Shown: in pieces, positions 29,948-37,884 of the stretch
How the letters are laid out: each line of letters starts with the position of its first letter
How positions within the stretch are numbered: position 1 is the stretch's first letter
NCBI GenBank assembly: GCA_003524085.1
Contig: DOEC01000017.1
Span: 1 to 37,884, forward strand
DNA from: Bacillota bacterium
GTDB taxonomy: Bacteria; Bacillota_I; Bacilli_A; RF39; UBA660
Reading direction: 5' to 3'
DNA length: 37,884 nt
The notes under the pieces: generated by a model
Told to the model about the DNA's origin: nothing
Seen by the model: only the letters and a program-made list of their open reading frames with translations
The model's database searches: none
Translations under genes and position numbers: made by a program

Positions 29948-32900
29948 TTGGCTTATAAAGTTGAAAAATTCGGTACAAAAAGAGAAAGAAGAAATTTCTC
30001 ACAATTAAGAAACAAATTTGAACTTTCAAACTTGCTTGAAATTCAAAAAGATTCGTTTCAAAAATTTTTAGATGAAGGGATAAGAGAGGTATTTGACGAT
30101 ATTTTTCCAGTGGAGAGTTTCAGTGGAAGTTTATCGCTTGAATTTGGTGAATACACTTTAGAAGAACCTAGATATAGTGTAATTGAATCCAAAGAAAGAC
30201 GTGTCACTTATGCTGCACCATTAAAAGTAAAAGCAAGATTATTTATTAATGAGACAGGCGAAGTTAAAGAACAAGAAGTATATTTAGGTGACATTCCATT
30301 AATGACTGAAAATGCAAGTTTCATCGTTAACGGGGTAGAAAGAGTTATAAACTGTCAACTTGTACGTTCTCCATCTATTTATTTCAAACGTGAAATAGAT
30401 AAAAATGGTAGAAACATTATTACTAACGAGGTAATTCCAAGTAAAGGTACATGGTTAGAGTATGAACTTGATGCAAGAAATATTTTCTATGTAAGAATAG
30501 ATAGAACAAGAAAAGTAACTATAACAACTTTCTTGCGTGCATTAGGTTTATCAAGTGACGATGATATTCTAAAAGTATTCGGTGAAGATGAAATACTTGT
30601 TAATACTTTAGAAAAAGACTCAACTAAGAATACAGATGAAGCATTAATTGAAATTTATGAAAAATTAAGACCAGGTGAACCTGCAACACTTGATTCTTCT
30701 AAGAACCAATTAATTACAAGATTCTTTGATAAATTTAGATATGATTTAGCAAAAGTAGGTAGATATAAATTTAATAGAAAACTAAATGTAATGGATAGAC
30801 TACTTAATAACCGTATTGGTGAAGATATAGTAGTAGATGGTGTTACATACATCAAAAAAGGTGAAGTTGTAACTAAAGAAAAATTAGAAGAATTAAAGCC
30901 TATCTTTGAAAATGGATATGGTGTTCATGAAGTTAAAATCAATGAAGAATTAGATACTTATAATAAAGTACAAGAAGTACTTGTGTATGCAAACGATGGA
31001 AGTGATAAATTACTTAAAGTTATAGGTAATGATCAAAGTATAGATACTAAACGTCTAACAATAAGTGACATCTATGCATCAATTTCATATTACATTAACT
31101 TACATTATGGAGTAGGAAATTATGATGAAATAGATCACTTAGCCAATAGACGTGTTAGACAAGGTGGAGAGTTAATTCAAAATCAATTTAGAGTAGGTAT
31201 AGCTAGAATGGAAAGAGTTATTCGTGAAAGAATGACTACTCAAGAAATAGACTCTGTAACTCCTAAGACATTAATCAATATTAGACCAGTTACAGCTGCA
31301 CTAAAAGAATTCTTTGGAAGCAGCCAACTATCTAAATTTATGGATCAAATTAACCCATTAGCAGAATTATATGATAAACGTAAACTAAGTGCCCTAGGGC
31401 CAGGTGGTTTATCAAGAGATCGTGCTGGTATGGAAGTTCGTGACGTAAACTCTAGTCACTATGGTAGAATATGTCCAGTAGAAACTCCAGAAGGACAAAA
31501 TATTGGACTTATCACAAGTTTAGCAGGATACGCAAAACTAAACGAATATGGTTTCATAATGACTCCATATAGAAAAGTAGTAGACGCTAAATTAACAGAT
31601 GAAATAGTATACATGACAGCAGACGAAGAAGAAAACTATTACATTTGTCCAGCTACAATTAAAGTAAGTGAAGATAATACAATAATAGAAGAAATGGTTC
31701 CAGTTAGATTTAATAGAGATAACTTAATGGTTGAAAAAACAAAAGTTGACTTTAGTGATGTAAGTCCTAGTCAAATAGTTTCAATTACAACAAGCTGTAT
31801 ACCATTCTTGGAACACGACGATGCTAACCGTGCACTAATGGGTGCTAACATGCAGCGTCAAGCTGTACCTCTAATGAAAACAGAAGCTCCTATCGTTGCA
31901 ACTGGTGTTGAATACTATGCTGCAAAAGACTCAAGTGCTGTTGTTAAAACAAAAATAGATGGTGTAGTAGACTATGTTGATGCTAAAAGAATAGTAGTAA
32001 AAAATAGTAAAGAAAAAGCTGAATACCCACTAATGACATTTGAAAGAAGTAACGCTGAAACATGCTATACTCAAAGACCAATCGCACATGTAGGTGATAA
32101 AGTTAAAGCTGGAGACATCATTGCAGATGGACCTAGTACAAATGATGGAGAAATGTCTTTAGGTAAAAACTTAACTGTAGCATTTATGACTTATAATGGT
32201 TACAACTATGAAGATGCTGTTATATTAAACGAGAGAATAGTAAAAGACGACGTACTAACAAGTGTACACGTTGAAATGCTTGAAGTAGAAGCAAGAGACA
32301 CAAAGCTTGGACCTGAAGAATTTACAAGAGACATTCCAAACGTTAGTGAAGAAGCTAGAAAGAACTTAAACGAAGAAGGTATCATTAGAATTGGTACTGA
32401 AGTTAAAGAAAACGACATTCTAGTTGGTAAAATCACTCCAAAAGGAGTTCAAGAATTAACTAGTGAAGAAAAATTATTACATGCAATATTCGGAGAAAAA
32501 ACTCGTGAAGTAAGAGACACTTCTTTAAGAGTTCCACATGGCTCTAGCGGTATAGTACATGATGTACAAGTATTCACAAAAGACAATTCTGATGAGTTAC
32601 CAGCAGGTGTAATTAAAATTATAAGAATATACTTAATAAAGAAAAGAAAAATGCAGGTTGGAGACAAGATGAGTGGACGTCATGGTAACAAGGGTGTAGT
32701 AAGTTTAGTATTACCAGAAGAAGATATGCCTTACTTACCAGATGGTAGAACTGTAGATGTTATCCTAAACCCACTAGGTGTTCCATCACGTATGAACCTA
32801 GGACAAATATTAGAAGTTCACCTAGGTATGGCTGCTAAAACACTAGGTGTACATATTGCAACTCCAGTGTTTGATAGTGCAACAGAACAAGATATAATAG

Positions 32901-33559
32901 ATATGACTAAAGAAGCAGGACTAGACCCTGACTACAAGACATGGTTATATGACGGACGTACTGGTGAAAAGTTCCATAAACGTGTAAACGTTGGAGTCAT
33001 GTACATGATTAAACTTAACCACATGGTAGATGATAAGATGCATGCAAGAAGTACAGGACCTTACAGTTTAGTAACACAACAACCTCTAGGTGGTAAAGCA
33101 CAATTTGGTGGTCAAAGATTTGGTGAAATGGAAGTATGGGCATTATATGCATATGGTGCTGCACATATCTTACAAGAAGTTCTAACAATTAAGTCAGACG
33201 ACGTTGTAGGCCGTGTTAAAGTATACGAACAACTTGTAAAAGGTAAAGCTGTTGACCAAGCAGGAGTACCAGAAAGCTTTAGAGTATTAATGAAAGAATT
33301 CCAAGCATTAGGTTTAGATATAAGTATACTTACTAAAGATGGAATGAAAGACTTAAAAGAACTAGAAAGCATTGAAGAAAAAGAAGATATTCCAGTATCA
33401 ATTGAAGAAGTAGATACTTCTAAAGATACGGAAGAGTTTACAACAAGTTTAGAAGATGAAGTAGAAGACTACTACGATGATGATGAAGAGAGTGAAGACT
33501 TTGAACTTGATGATTTAAGTGACGAAGATTATGAAGAAGATATGGAAGAGGGTGACTAA
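29948..33559 (+). CDS. rpoB: RNA polymerase beta subunit
   Basis: 1203 residues from TTG 29948, with GGGGTGA eight bases upstream; MAYKVEKFGTKRERRNFSQL is the expected N-terminus. Conserved blocks include LGPGGLSRDRAGMEVRDV, CPVETPEGQNIGLI and GRHGNKGVVS. In the rifampicin pocket the sequence is GSSQLSKFMDQINPLAELYD, then KRKLSA. Against E. coli numbering this gives Lys at 513 (residue 463 here), Ile at 518, Tyr at 525 and Asp at 526 (residue 476 here), where most bacteria have Gln, Asn, Thr and His. Gln513Lys-type and His526Asp changes are known to give rifampicin resistance. The last ~70 residues are an Asp/Glu/Tyr-rich tail (DDEESEDFELDDLSDEDYEE). rpoC starts two bases after the stop. Confidence 0.98.
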   Translation: MAYKVEKFGTKRERRNFSQLRNKFELSNLLEIQKDSFQKFLDEGIREVFDDIFPVESFSGSLSLEFGEYTLEEPRYSVIESKERRVTYAAPLKVKARLFINETGEVKEQEVYLGDIPLMTENASFIVNGVERVINCQLVRSPSIYFKREIDKNGRNIITNEVIPSKGTWLEYELDARNIFYVRIDRTRKVTITTFLRALGLSSDDDILKVFGEDEILVNTLEKDSTKNTDEALIEIYEKLRPGEPATLDSSKNQLITRFFDKFRYDLAKVGRYKFNRKLNVMDRLLNNRIGEDIVVDGVTYIKKGEVVTKEKLEELKPIFENGYGVHEVKINEELDTYNKVQEVLVYANDGSDKLLKVIGNDQSIDTKRLTISDIYASISYYINLHYGVGNYDEIDHLANRRVRQGGELIQNQFRVGIARMERVIRERMTTQEIDSVTPKTLINIRPVTAALKEFFGSSQLSKFMDQINPLAELYDKRKLSALGPGGLSRDRAGMEVRDVNSSHYGRICPVETPEGQNIGLITSLAGYAKLNEYGFIMTPYRKVVDAKLTDEIVYMTADEEENYYICPATIKVSEDNTIIEEMVPVRFNRDNLMVEKTKVDFSDVSPSQIVSITTSCIPFLEHDDANRALMGANMQRQAVPLMKTEAPIVATGVEYYAAKDSSAVVKTKIDGVVDYVDAKRIVVKNSKEKAEYPLMTFERSNAETCYTQRPIAHVGDKVKAGDIIADGPSTNDGEMSLGKNLTVAFMTYNGYNYEDAVILNERIVKDDVLTSVHVEMLEVEARDTKLGPEEFTRDIPNVSEEARKNLNEEGIIRIGTEVKENDILVGKITPKGVQELTSEEKLLHAIFGEKTREVRDTSLRVPHGSSGIVHDVQVFTKDNSDELPAGVIKIIRIYLIKKRKMQVGDKMSGRHGNKGVVSLVLPEEDMPYLPDGRTVDVILNPLGVPSRMNLGQILEVHLGMAAKTLGVHIATPVFDSATEQDIIDMTKEAGLDPDYKTWLYDGRTGEKFHKRVNVGVMYMIKLNHMVDDKMHARSTGPYSLVTQQPLGGKAQFGGQRFGEMEVWALYAYGAAHILQEVLTIKSDDVVGRVKVYEQLVKGKAVDQAGVPESFRVLMKEFQALGLDISILTKDGMKDLKELESIEEKEDIPVSIEEVDTSKDTEEFTTSLEDEVEDYYDDDEESEDFELDDLSDEDYEEDMEEGD

Positions 33560-33561
33560 AA

Positions 33562-36500
33562 ATGATGGATGTAAATATGTTTGAAGGAATTAGAATAGGT
33601 ATAGCAAGTCCTGATAAAATACGTTCATGGAGTTATGGAGAAGTTAAGAAACCTGAAACAATAAACTATAGAACACTTCGTCCAGAAAGAGATGGCTTAT
33701 TCTGCGAGAAAATTTTTGGTCCAACAAAAGACTTTGAATGTGCTTGCGGTAAATATAAAAGATTAAGATACAAAAATGTAGTGTGTGATAGATGTGGAGT
33801 TGAAGTTACTCGTTCTAACGTAAGACGTGAAAGAATGGGACACATTGAACTTGCAACTCCAGTTGCACACATCTGGTATACTAAAGGAGTTCCACCTAAA
33901 ATAGGACTAGTACTAGATAAAAGCCCAAGAGATATAGAAGAAGTAATTTATTTTGTTAGCTATATAGTACTTGATCCAGGAAAAGCTCCACTTGAGAAAA
34001 AACAAATCTTAAGTGACAAAGAATACCGTGCATATTATGAAAAATATGGTAACTCATTTAAAGTAGGAATGGGTGCAGAAGCAATTAAAACTTTACTTTG
34101 TGAAGTTGACCTTGAAAAAGAAAAGGAAGATCTAAAGAAAGAAATAGAAAGTAGTCAAGGACAAAAGAAATTAAGACTTGTTAAAAGACTTGACTGTATA
34201 GAAAGTTTTATTGAAAGTGGTAACCGTCCTGAATGGATGATACTAGACGTACTTCCAGTATTACCTCCAGAATTAAGACCAATGTTACAACTTCCTGGTG
34301 GAAGATTTACAACAAGTGACTTAAACGACTTATATAGAAGAATTATAAATAGAAATAACCGTTTAAAGAAATTACTAGAACTTGGAGCACCTACAATAAT
34401 CGTACAAAATGAAAAACGTATGTTACAAGAAGCAGTTGATGCTTTAATAGATAATGGTAGACGTGGAAGAAGCGTAAGCGGTGTAGGAAATCGTCCATTA
34501 AAGAGTTTAAGCTCAATGCTTAAAGGTAAACAAGGAAGATTTAGACAAAACCTACTTGGTAAACGTGTAGACTATTCAGGCCGTAGCGTTATCGCTGTTG
34601 GTCCAACACTTAAAATGTACGAGTGTGGTATACCAAAAGAAATGGCTCTAGAACTATTTAAACCACATGTTATTCATGAAATAGTAGAAAGAGAACTAGC
34701 TCACAATATTAAAGGAGCTAAAAAATTAATAGATGCACAAGATGAAAGAATTTGGGATATCGTAGAAGACGTAATTCAAGAACATCCAGTAATGTTAAAC
34801 CGTGCGCCAACACTTCATAGATTAGGTATCCAAGCATTCGAACCTAAACTAGTTGGTGGTAAAGCAATGAGACTACACCCACTAGTGTGTACAGCATTTA
34901 ATGCAGACTTCGATGGAGACCAAATGGCAGTACACGTTCCACTTAGTGAAGAAAGTCAAGCAGAAGCAAGACTACTAATGTTAGGTGCAAATAATATTCT
35001 TTCTCCTAAAGACGGAAGCCCAATCGTTACTCCAGGACAAGATATGGTACTAGGTAACTACTACTTAACTCTTGAAATAGCTGGACTTGAACACGAAGGT
35101 AAAGCTTATAAAAACTCAAACGAAATACTAATGGATTACGAAAGAAGAAATATAACACTTCACACAAGAGTATGTGTTCCTGCAAAAAGCTTTAAACACA
35201 AAGTTTGGACAGACGATAACATGGAAAAATACTTAGTTACAACTCCTGGTAAAATAATCTTTAACGAAATATTACCAGATGCATTTCCATATGTAAATGA
35301 AGCATCTAAAGACAATTTTGAAGGTATGACACCAGATAAATTCTTCTTAGAAAAAGGAACAGACTTAGTTAGTGCTGTTAAAGAATTGCCAGTAGTTAAT
35401 GGCTTTGTTAAGAAAGACTTAGAAAAACTAATAGCGCAAATATTTAAGAGATTTAAAACTACTGAAACTAGTATATTCCTAGATAAATTAAAAAATCAAG
35501 GATTTAAATATAGTACTCTATCAGGTATCACATTCAGTTTAAGTGATATCCCAGTTAGTGAAGCTAAACAAAGTATCATAGCTAATACTCAAGCAACAGT
35601 AGATAAAGTAAATAAACAATATAATCGTGGTTTAATAACTGACGAAGAAAGACATAGAAAAGTAGTTGACTTATGGCTAGCTGCTACAAAAGATGTTCAA
35701 AAAGCAGTTATTGCTGAGATGGCTAAGACAAGAGACTCTAACCCACTAGCAATGATATTCACATCTAAAGCCCGTGGTAATGATAACCAATTAGGACAAC
35801 TTAGTGGTATGCGTGGTATCATGGCAAAACCAGATGGTGAAGAAGTAGAAATACCTATTACAACATCATTTAAAGAAGGACTAGACGTTCAAGAATTCTT
35901 CTTAAGTTCACACGGTTCTAGAAAAGGTACAGCCGACACTGCACTAAAAACAGCTGACGCTGGTTACTTAACTCGTAGACTTGTTGATGTTGTACAAGAT
36001 TTAATCATAAAAGAAGAAGACTGTGGTACTATTCAAGGACTTGAAGTAAGTGCATTCGTAGACGATAAGTCTGGTAGTGTACTAGAAAGCTTTGAAGAAA
36101 GAATAGTAGGTAGATTTACTAACCAAAAAGTAGTTAACCCTGAAACTAAAGAATTAATTATAGATAAAGGAGAGTTAATTACTGAACAAATAGCTAAGAA
36201 GATAATTAAAGCTGGAATTGAAAAGATAGAAATAAGAAGTGTACTTACTTGTAAGACACACAATGGATTATGTCAAAAATGTTACGGTAGAAACCTTGCA
36301 ACTGGAAACGTTGTTGAAGTTGGTGAAGCTGTTGGTATAATGGCCGCACAAAGTATCGGTGAACCTGGTACACAACTTACAATGCGTACATTCCATACTG
36401 GTGGTGTTGCCGGAGCTGATGATATAACTCAAGGTCTTCCTCGTGTAGAAGAACTATTTGAAGCTAGAATTCCAAAAGCTAAAGCTACTATTGCTGAAAT

Positions 36501-37272
36501 AAGCGGTAAAGTAACTAAAATACAAGAAGATAAAGGTAAATTCAAAATTTATATTACAAACGACGTAGAAGTAAGAGAACACGTAACTCTATATAACGCT
36601 AAATTAAGAGTTGAAAAAGGTTCTATTGTAGAAGCAGGTCAGGCATTAACAGAAGGAAATATAAGTCCAAAAGAATTACTTGCAGTAACTGACCCAACTA
36701 CTGTTGAAGAATATATCTTAAGAGAAGTTCAAAAGGTATATAAATCACAAGGTGTTGATGTAAGTGACAAGCATATAGAAACTGTTGTAAGAAGAATGAT
36801 TTCAAAAATGAGAATAGTTGATGCAGGAGACACTGACTTTGTAGAAGGTACTACTGTTTCAATTAGAGAATTTGGAGAAAGAAATAAACCTTACATCCTT
36901 GAAGGAAAGGTTCCTGCAACTGGTAAAGCTGTAATGCTTGGTATTACTAAAGCAAGCTTAGAAACTGATTCATTCTTAAGTGCAGCTTCATTCCAAGAAA
37001 CTACAAGAATTCTAACAGACGCTGCTGTAAGAGGTAAGATAGATCATTTAAACGGACTAAAAGAAAACGTTATCCTAGGTAAACTAATACCTGCAGGTAC
37101 TGGTGCTAGACAATATAAGGACATTGAAATAGAACTTCAAAAAGAATTCCTAAGCGATGACCCAACAGAAGTACTAGAAGAAACTTTTATGTCTGAAACA
37201 AATGACGACTTACTAATAGATGACGGAGCAATGAATATAGATAGCGAAGAAGAAACAGAAGAAGAAAAATAA
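33562..37272 (+). CDS. rpoC: RNA polymerase beta' subunit
   Basis: 1236 residues; ATG 33562 has a second ATG beside it, and either could be used. The N-terminal zinc site is CACGKYKR.RYKNVVCDRCGVE; the active-site Mg loop is NADFDGDQMAVH; the second zinc site is CGTIQG ... CKTHNGLCQKCYG; the trigger loop region is GIMAAQSIGEPGTQLTMRTF. The C-terminus ends in a short acidic tail. Translation follows rpoB at two bases' distance. An intrinsic terminator overlaps the stop. Confidence 0.98.
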   Translation: MMDVNMFEGIRIGIASPDKIRSWSYGEVKKPETINYRTLRPERDGLFCEKIFGPTKDFECACGKYKRLRYKNVVCDRCGVEVTRSNVRRERMGHIELATPVAHIWYTKGVPPKIGLVLDKSPRDIEEVIYFVSYIVLDPGKAPLEKKQILSDKEYRAYYEKYGNSFKVGMGAEAIKTLLCEVDLEKEKEDLKKEIESSQGQKKLRLVKRLDCIESFIESGNRPEWMILDVLPVLPPELRPMLQLPGGRFTTSDLNDLYRRIINRNNRLKKLLELGAPTIIVQNEKRMLQEAVDALIDNGRRGRSVSGVGNRPLKSLSSMLKGKQGRFRQNLLGKRVDYSGRSVIAVGPTLKMYECGIPKEMALELFKPHVIHEIVERELAHNIKGAKKLIDAQDERIWDIVEDVIQEHPVMLNRAPTLHRLGIQAFEPKLVGGKAMRLHPLVCTAFNADFDGDQMAVHVPLSEESQAEARLLMLGANNILSPKDGSPIVTPGQDMVLGNYYLTLEIAGLEHEGKAYKNSNEILMDYERRNITLHTRVCVPAKSFKHKVWTDDNMEKYLVTTPGKIIFNEILPDAFPYVNEASKDNFEGMTPDKFFLEKGTDLVSAVKELPVVNGFVKKDLEKLIAQIFKRFKTTETSIFLDKLKNQGFKYSTLSGITFSLSDIPVSEAKQSIIANTQATVDKVNKQYNRGLITDEERHRKVVDLWLAATKDVQKAVIAEMAKTRDSNPLAMIFTSKARGNDNQLGQLSGMRGIMAKPDGEEVEIPITTSFKEGLDVQEFFLSSHGSRKGTADTALKTADAGYLTRRLVDVVQDLIIKEEDCGTIQGLEVSAFVDDKSGSVLESFEERIVGRFTNQKVVNPETKELIIDKGELITEQIAKKIIKAGIEKIEIRSVLTCKTHNGLCQKCYGRNLATGNVVEVGEAVGIMAAQSIGEPGTQLTMRTFHTGGVAGADDITQGLPRVEELFEARIPKAKATIAEISGKVTKIQEDKGKFKIYITNDVEVREHVTLYNAKLRVEKGSIVEAGQALTEGNISPKELLAVTDPTTVEEYILREVQKVYKSQGVDVSDKHIETVVRRMISKMRIVDAGDTDFVEGTTVSIREFGERNKPYILEGKVPATGKAVMLGITKASLETDSFLSAASFQETTRILTDAAVRGKIDHLNGLKENVILGKLIPAGTGARQYKDIEIELQKEFLSDDPTEVLEETFMSETNDDLLIDDGAMNIDSEEETEEEK

Positions 37273-37290
37273 CTTCTTCTTTTCTTTTTG
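37257..37290 (+). terminator. rpoC terminator
   Basis: AGAAGAAG (37257-37264) pairs with CTTCTTCT (37273-37280) around an 8-nt loop that includes the stop; the T-rich tail runs to 37289. Confidence 0.75.
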
Positions 37291-37322
37291 AAACAAATTA
37301 AACTTGTTATTCTAATAAATAT

Positions 37323-37655
37323 ATGTACAACATAAAGTATAATATATATAATATAAAAGAATATGTATATAGCGTGTTGACATTAATTATAAATGTAAAC
37401 GTTCCTACAAATGTAAAAAATGAGTCTAACGAAATATTTGTAAAGTTAGGTCTTAATATGACTACGGCAATTAATATATTTTTAAAGAAGGTAATAAAAG
37501 AAAAAGGTATTCCATTTGAACTTAAGTTGGAAGCTGAAAAAGATATGAGAGAAGCAGCTGAAGAGTTAAGAAAAATAGAAAATCATGAAGGCAACTATAA
37601 AATTTATGATGATGTTAAAAGCTTTATGGAAGATTTGGAGAAAGACGATCAATAA
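37323..37655 (+). CDS. RelB/DinJ-family antitoxin
   Basis: The frame from ATG 37323 gives 110 residues, but there is no ribosome site there, and the first ~20 residues are low-complexity (YNIKYNIYNIKEY). The family core begins about at INVNVPTNVKNESNEIFVKL and continues GLNMTTAINIFLKKVIKEKG, then IPFEL, the ribbon-helix-helix DNA-binding pattern of DinJ/RelB. GTG 37374 or TTG 37377 are closer to the domain start but also lack a good ribosome site. The C-terminal Glu/Lys helix (AEKDMREAAEELRKIE) would bind the toxin. DinJ antitoxins normally precede YafQ; here only a toxin fragment follows, so this looks like a decaying or solitary antitoxin. Confidence 0.7.
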   Translation: MYNIKYNIYNIKEYVYSVLTLIINVNVPTNVKNESNEIFVKLGLNMTTAINIFLKKVIKEKGIPFELKLEAEKDMREAAEELRKIENHEGNYKIYDDVKSFMEDLEKDDQ

Positions 37656-37739
37656 CACAAAAAAATAAAGAATGAACTTATTATAGTATTTGTAGCTACG
37701 GGTAGTCATAATGAAATACTAGAAATAGGTCAAACTTAA
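37656..37739 (+). pseudogene. Remnant of a YafQ/RelE toxin C-terminus
   Basis: Directly after the antitoxin stop and in the same frame, the bases read HKKIKNELIIVFVATGSHNE, then ILEIGQT and stop. LIIVFVATGSH closely recalls the end of YafQ-type toxins (LvLvrtGsHsdLf). The toxin N-terminus and its start are missing, so most of the gene seems deleted. The fragment is short, so this is a tentative call. Confidence 0.5.
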
Positions 37740-37770
37740 AAATATCAAATTGAATTTCTTAATTAATGTT

Positions 37771-37796
37771 AAAATAGTGTATTTTCACTATTTTTT
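37771..37796 (+). terminator. Intrinsic terminator
   Basis: AAAATAGTG (37771-37779) pairs with CACTATTTT (37786-37794) around TATTTT, with a T-run. Confidence 0.75.
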
Positions 37797-37799
37797 CTA

Positions 37800-37829
37800 T
37801 TGACAAGATTTACTAAAAAATGATAAGAT
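37800..37829 (+). promoter_or_regulatory. Promoter of the gene entering the right edge
   Basis: Perfect -35 TTGACA (37800-37805), 18-bp spacer, -10 TAAGAT (37824-37829). Confidence 0.6.
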
Positions 37830-37861
37830 TATTTTGTAAATAAAGATAGGAAGTGAAGTAT

Positions 37862-37884
37862 ATGAAAGTTAACTCTTTAGTACA
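37862..37884 (+). CDS. Start of a gene cut by the window end
   Basis: ATG 37862 follows AGGAAGTGAAG and reads MKVNSLV before the window ends. The promoter and ribosome site support a real gene start. Too little is visible to identify it. Confidence 0.5.

Noticed and set aside
1..37884. Mycoplasma genetic code (TGA as Trp)
   Set aside because: TGA ends several genes cleanly (methyltransferase, addB, DUF1016 gene) and conserved Trp positions use TGG.
1..37884. CRISPR arrays, IS elements, rRNA genes
   Set aside because: No regularly spaced repeats, transposase motifs or rRNA sequence were seen on either strand.

Overview
The window is AT-rich chromosomal DNA (hand-counted blocks outside special regions run at about a third GC or less) from a low-GC Firmicute, most likely an uncultured gut Bacilli lineage close to the Mollicutes (RF39-like is my guess from the overall look, not a proof). 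Supporting points are the rplK-rplA-rplJ-rplL-rsmC(ybxB)-rpoB-rpoC order, nfo next to a DUF2624-like gene as in Bacillus, an Ile T-box before ileS, AddAB instead of RecBCD, a SigK-type sigma factor and strong purine-rich ribosome binding sites. TGA is used as a stop (MTase, addB, DUF1016 genes) and Trp is TGG, so the code is 11, not the mycoplasma code 4.

Layout. 1-1350: the 3' part of a large surface protein whose last third contains a sharply GC-rich, NNC-codon-rich block that looks like the variable region of a diversity-generating retroelement (DGR); a GC-rich perfect hairpin and further structured non-coding sequence follow. 1662-3546: a membrane-anchored XRE regulator and a UcpA-like dehydrogenase. 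3562-6914: promoter, Ile T-box and ileS, a type-2 synthetase with a swapped GLHH signature. 6915-10750: a restriction-modification island (one protein with fused m5C and m6A methyltransferase domains, plus an HNH nuclease) flanked by a perfect 34-bp direct repeat made of the ileS end and terminator. 10825-16343: addB-addA. 16333-19413: a possible attenuated leader with a small unknown gene, sigK on the minus strand, and tandem HExxH proteins. 19426-22596: rpmG-efp, a 47-aa membrane protein, rpmB, nfo, a DUF2624-like gene, an unknown gene and tRNA-Ser(GCU). 22716-24500: lepA. 24538-26505: an accessory patch with a 17-bp inverted repeat, a MuF-C-like nuclease domain protein, a DUF1016/PDDEXK protein and a 31-aa overlapping ORF. 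26666-37290: the ribosomal-protein and RNA polymerase operon with an L10 leader. 37323-37739: a RelB/DinJ antitoxin followed by what looks like the last codons of a deleted YafQ/RelE toxin. The window closes on the start of another gene.

How the genes work together: most of the window is housekeeping for translation (ileS, efp, lepA, rpmG, rpmB, rplKAJL, tRNA-Ser), transcription (rpoBC, sigK) and DNA repair (addAB, nfo). Accessory genes sit at the joints between housekeeping transcription units, just after their terminators. The most unusual items are the candidate DGR target, the fused dual-specificity methyltransferase island with its terminator duplication, and two core enzymes with built-in signatures of antibiotic resistance (IleRS GxHH for mupirocin; RpoB Lys/Asp at the rifampicin-pocket positions 513 and 526 of E. 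coli numbering).
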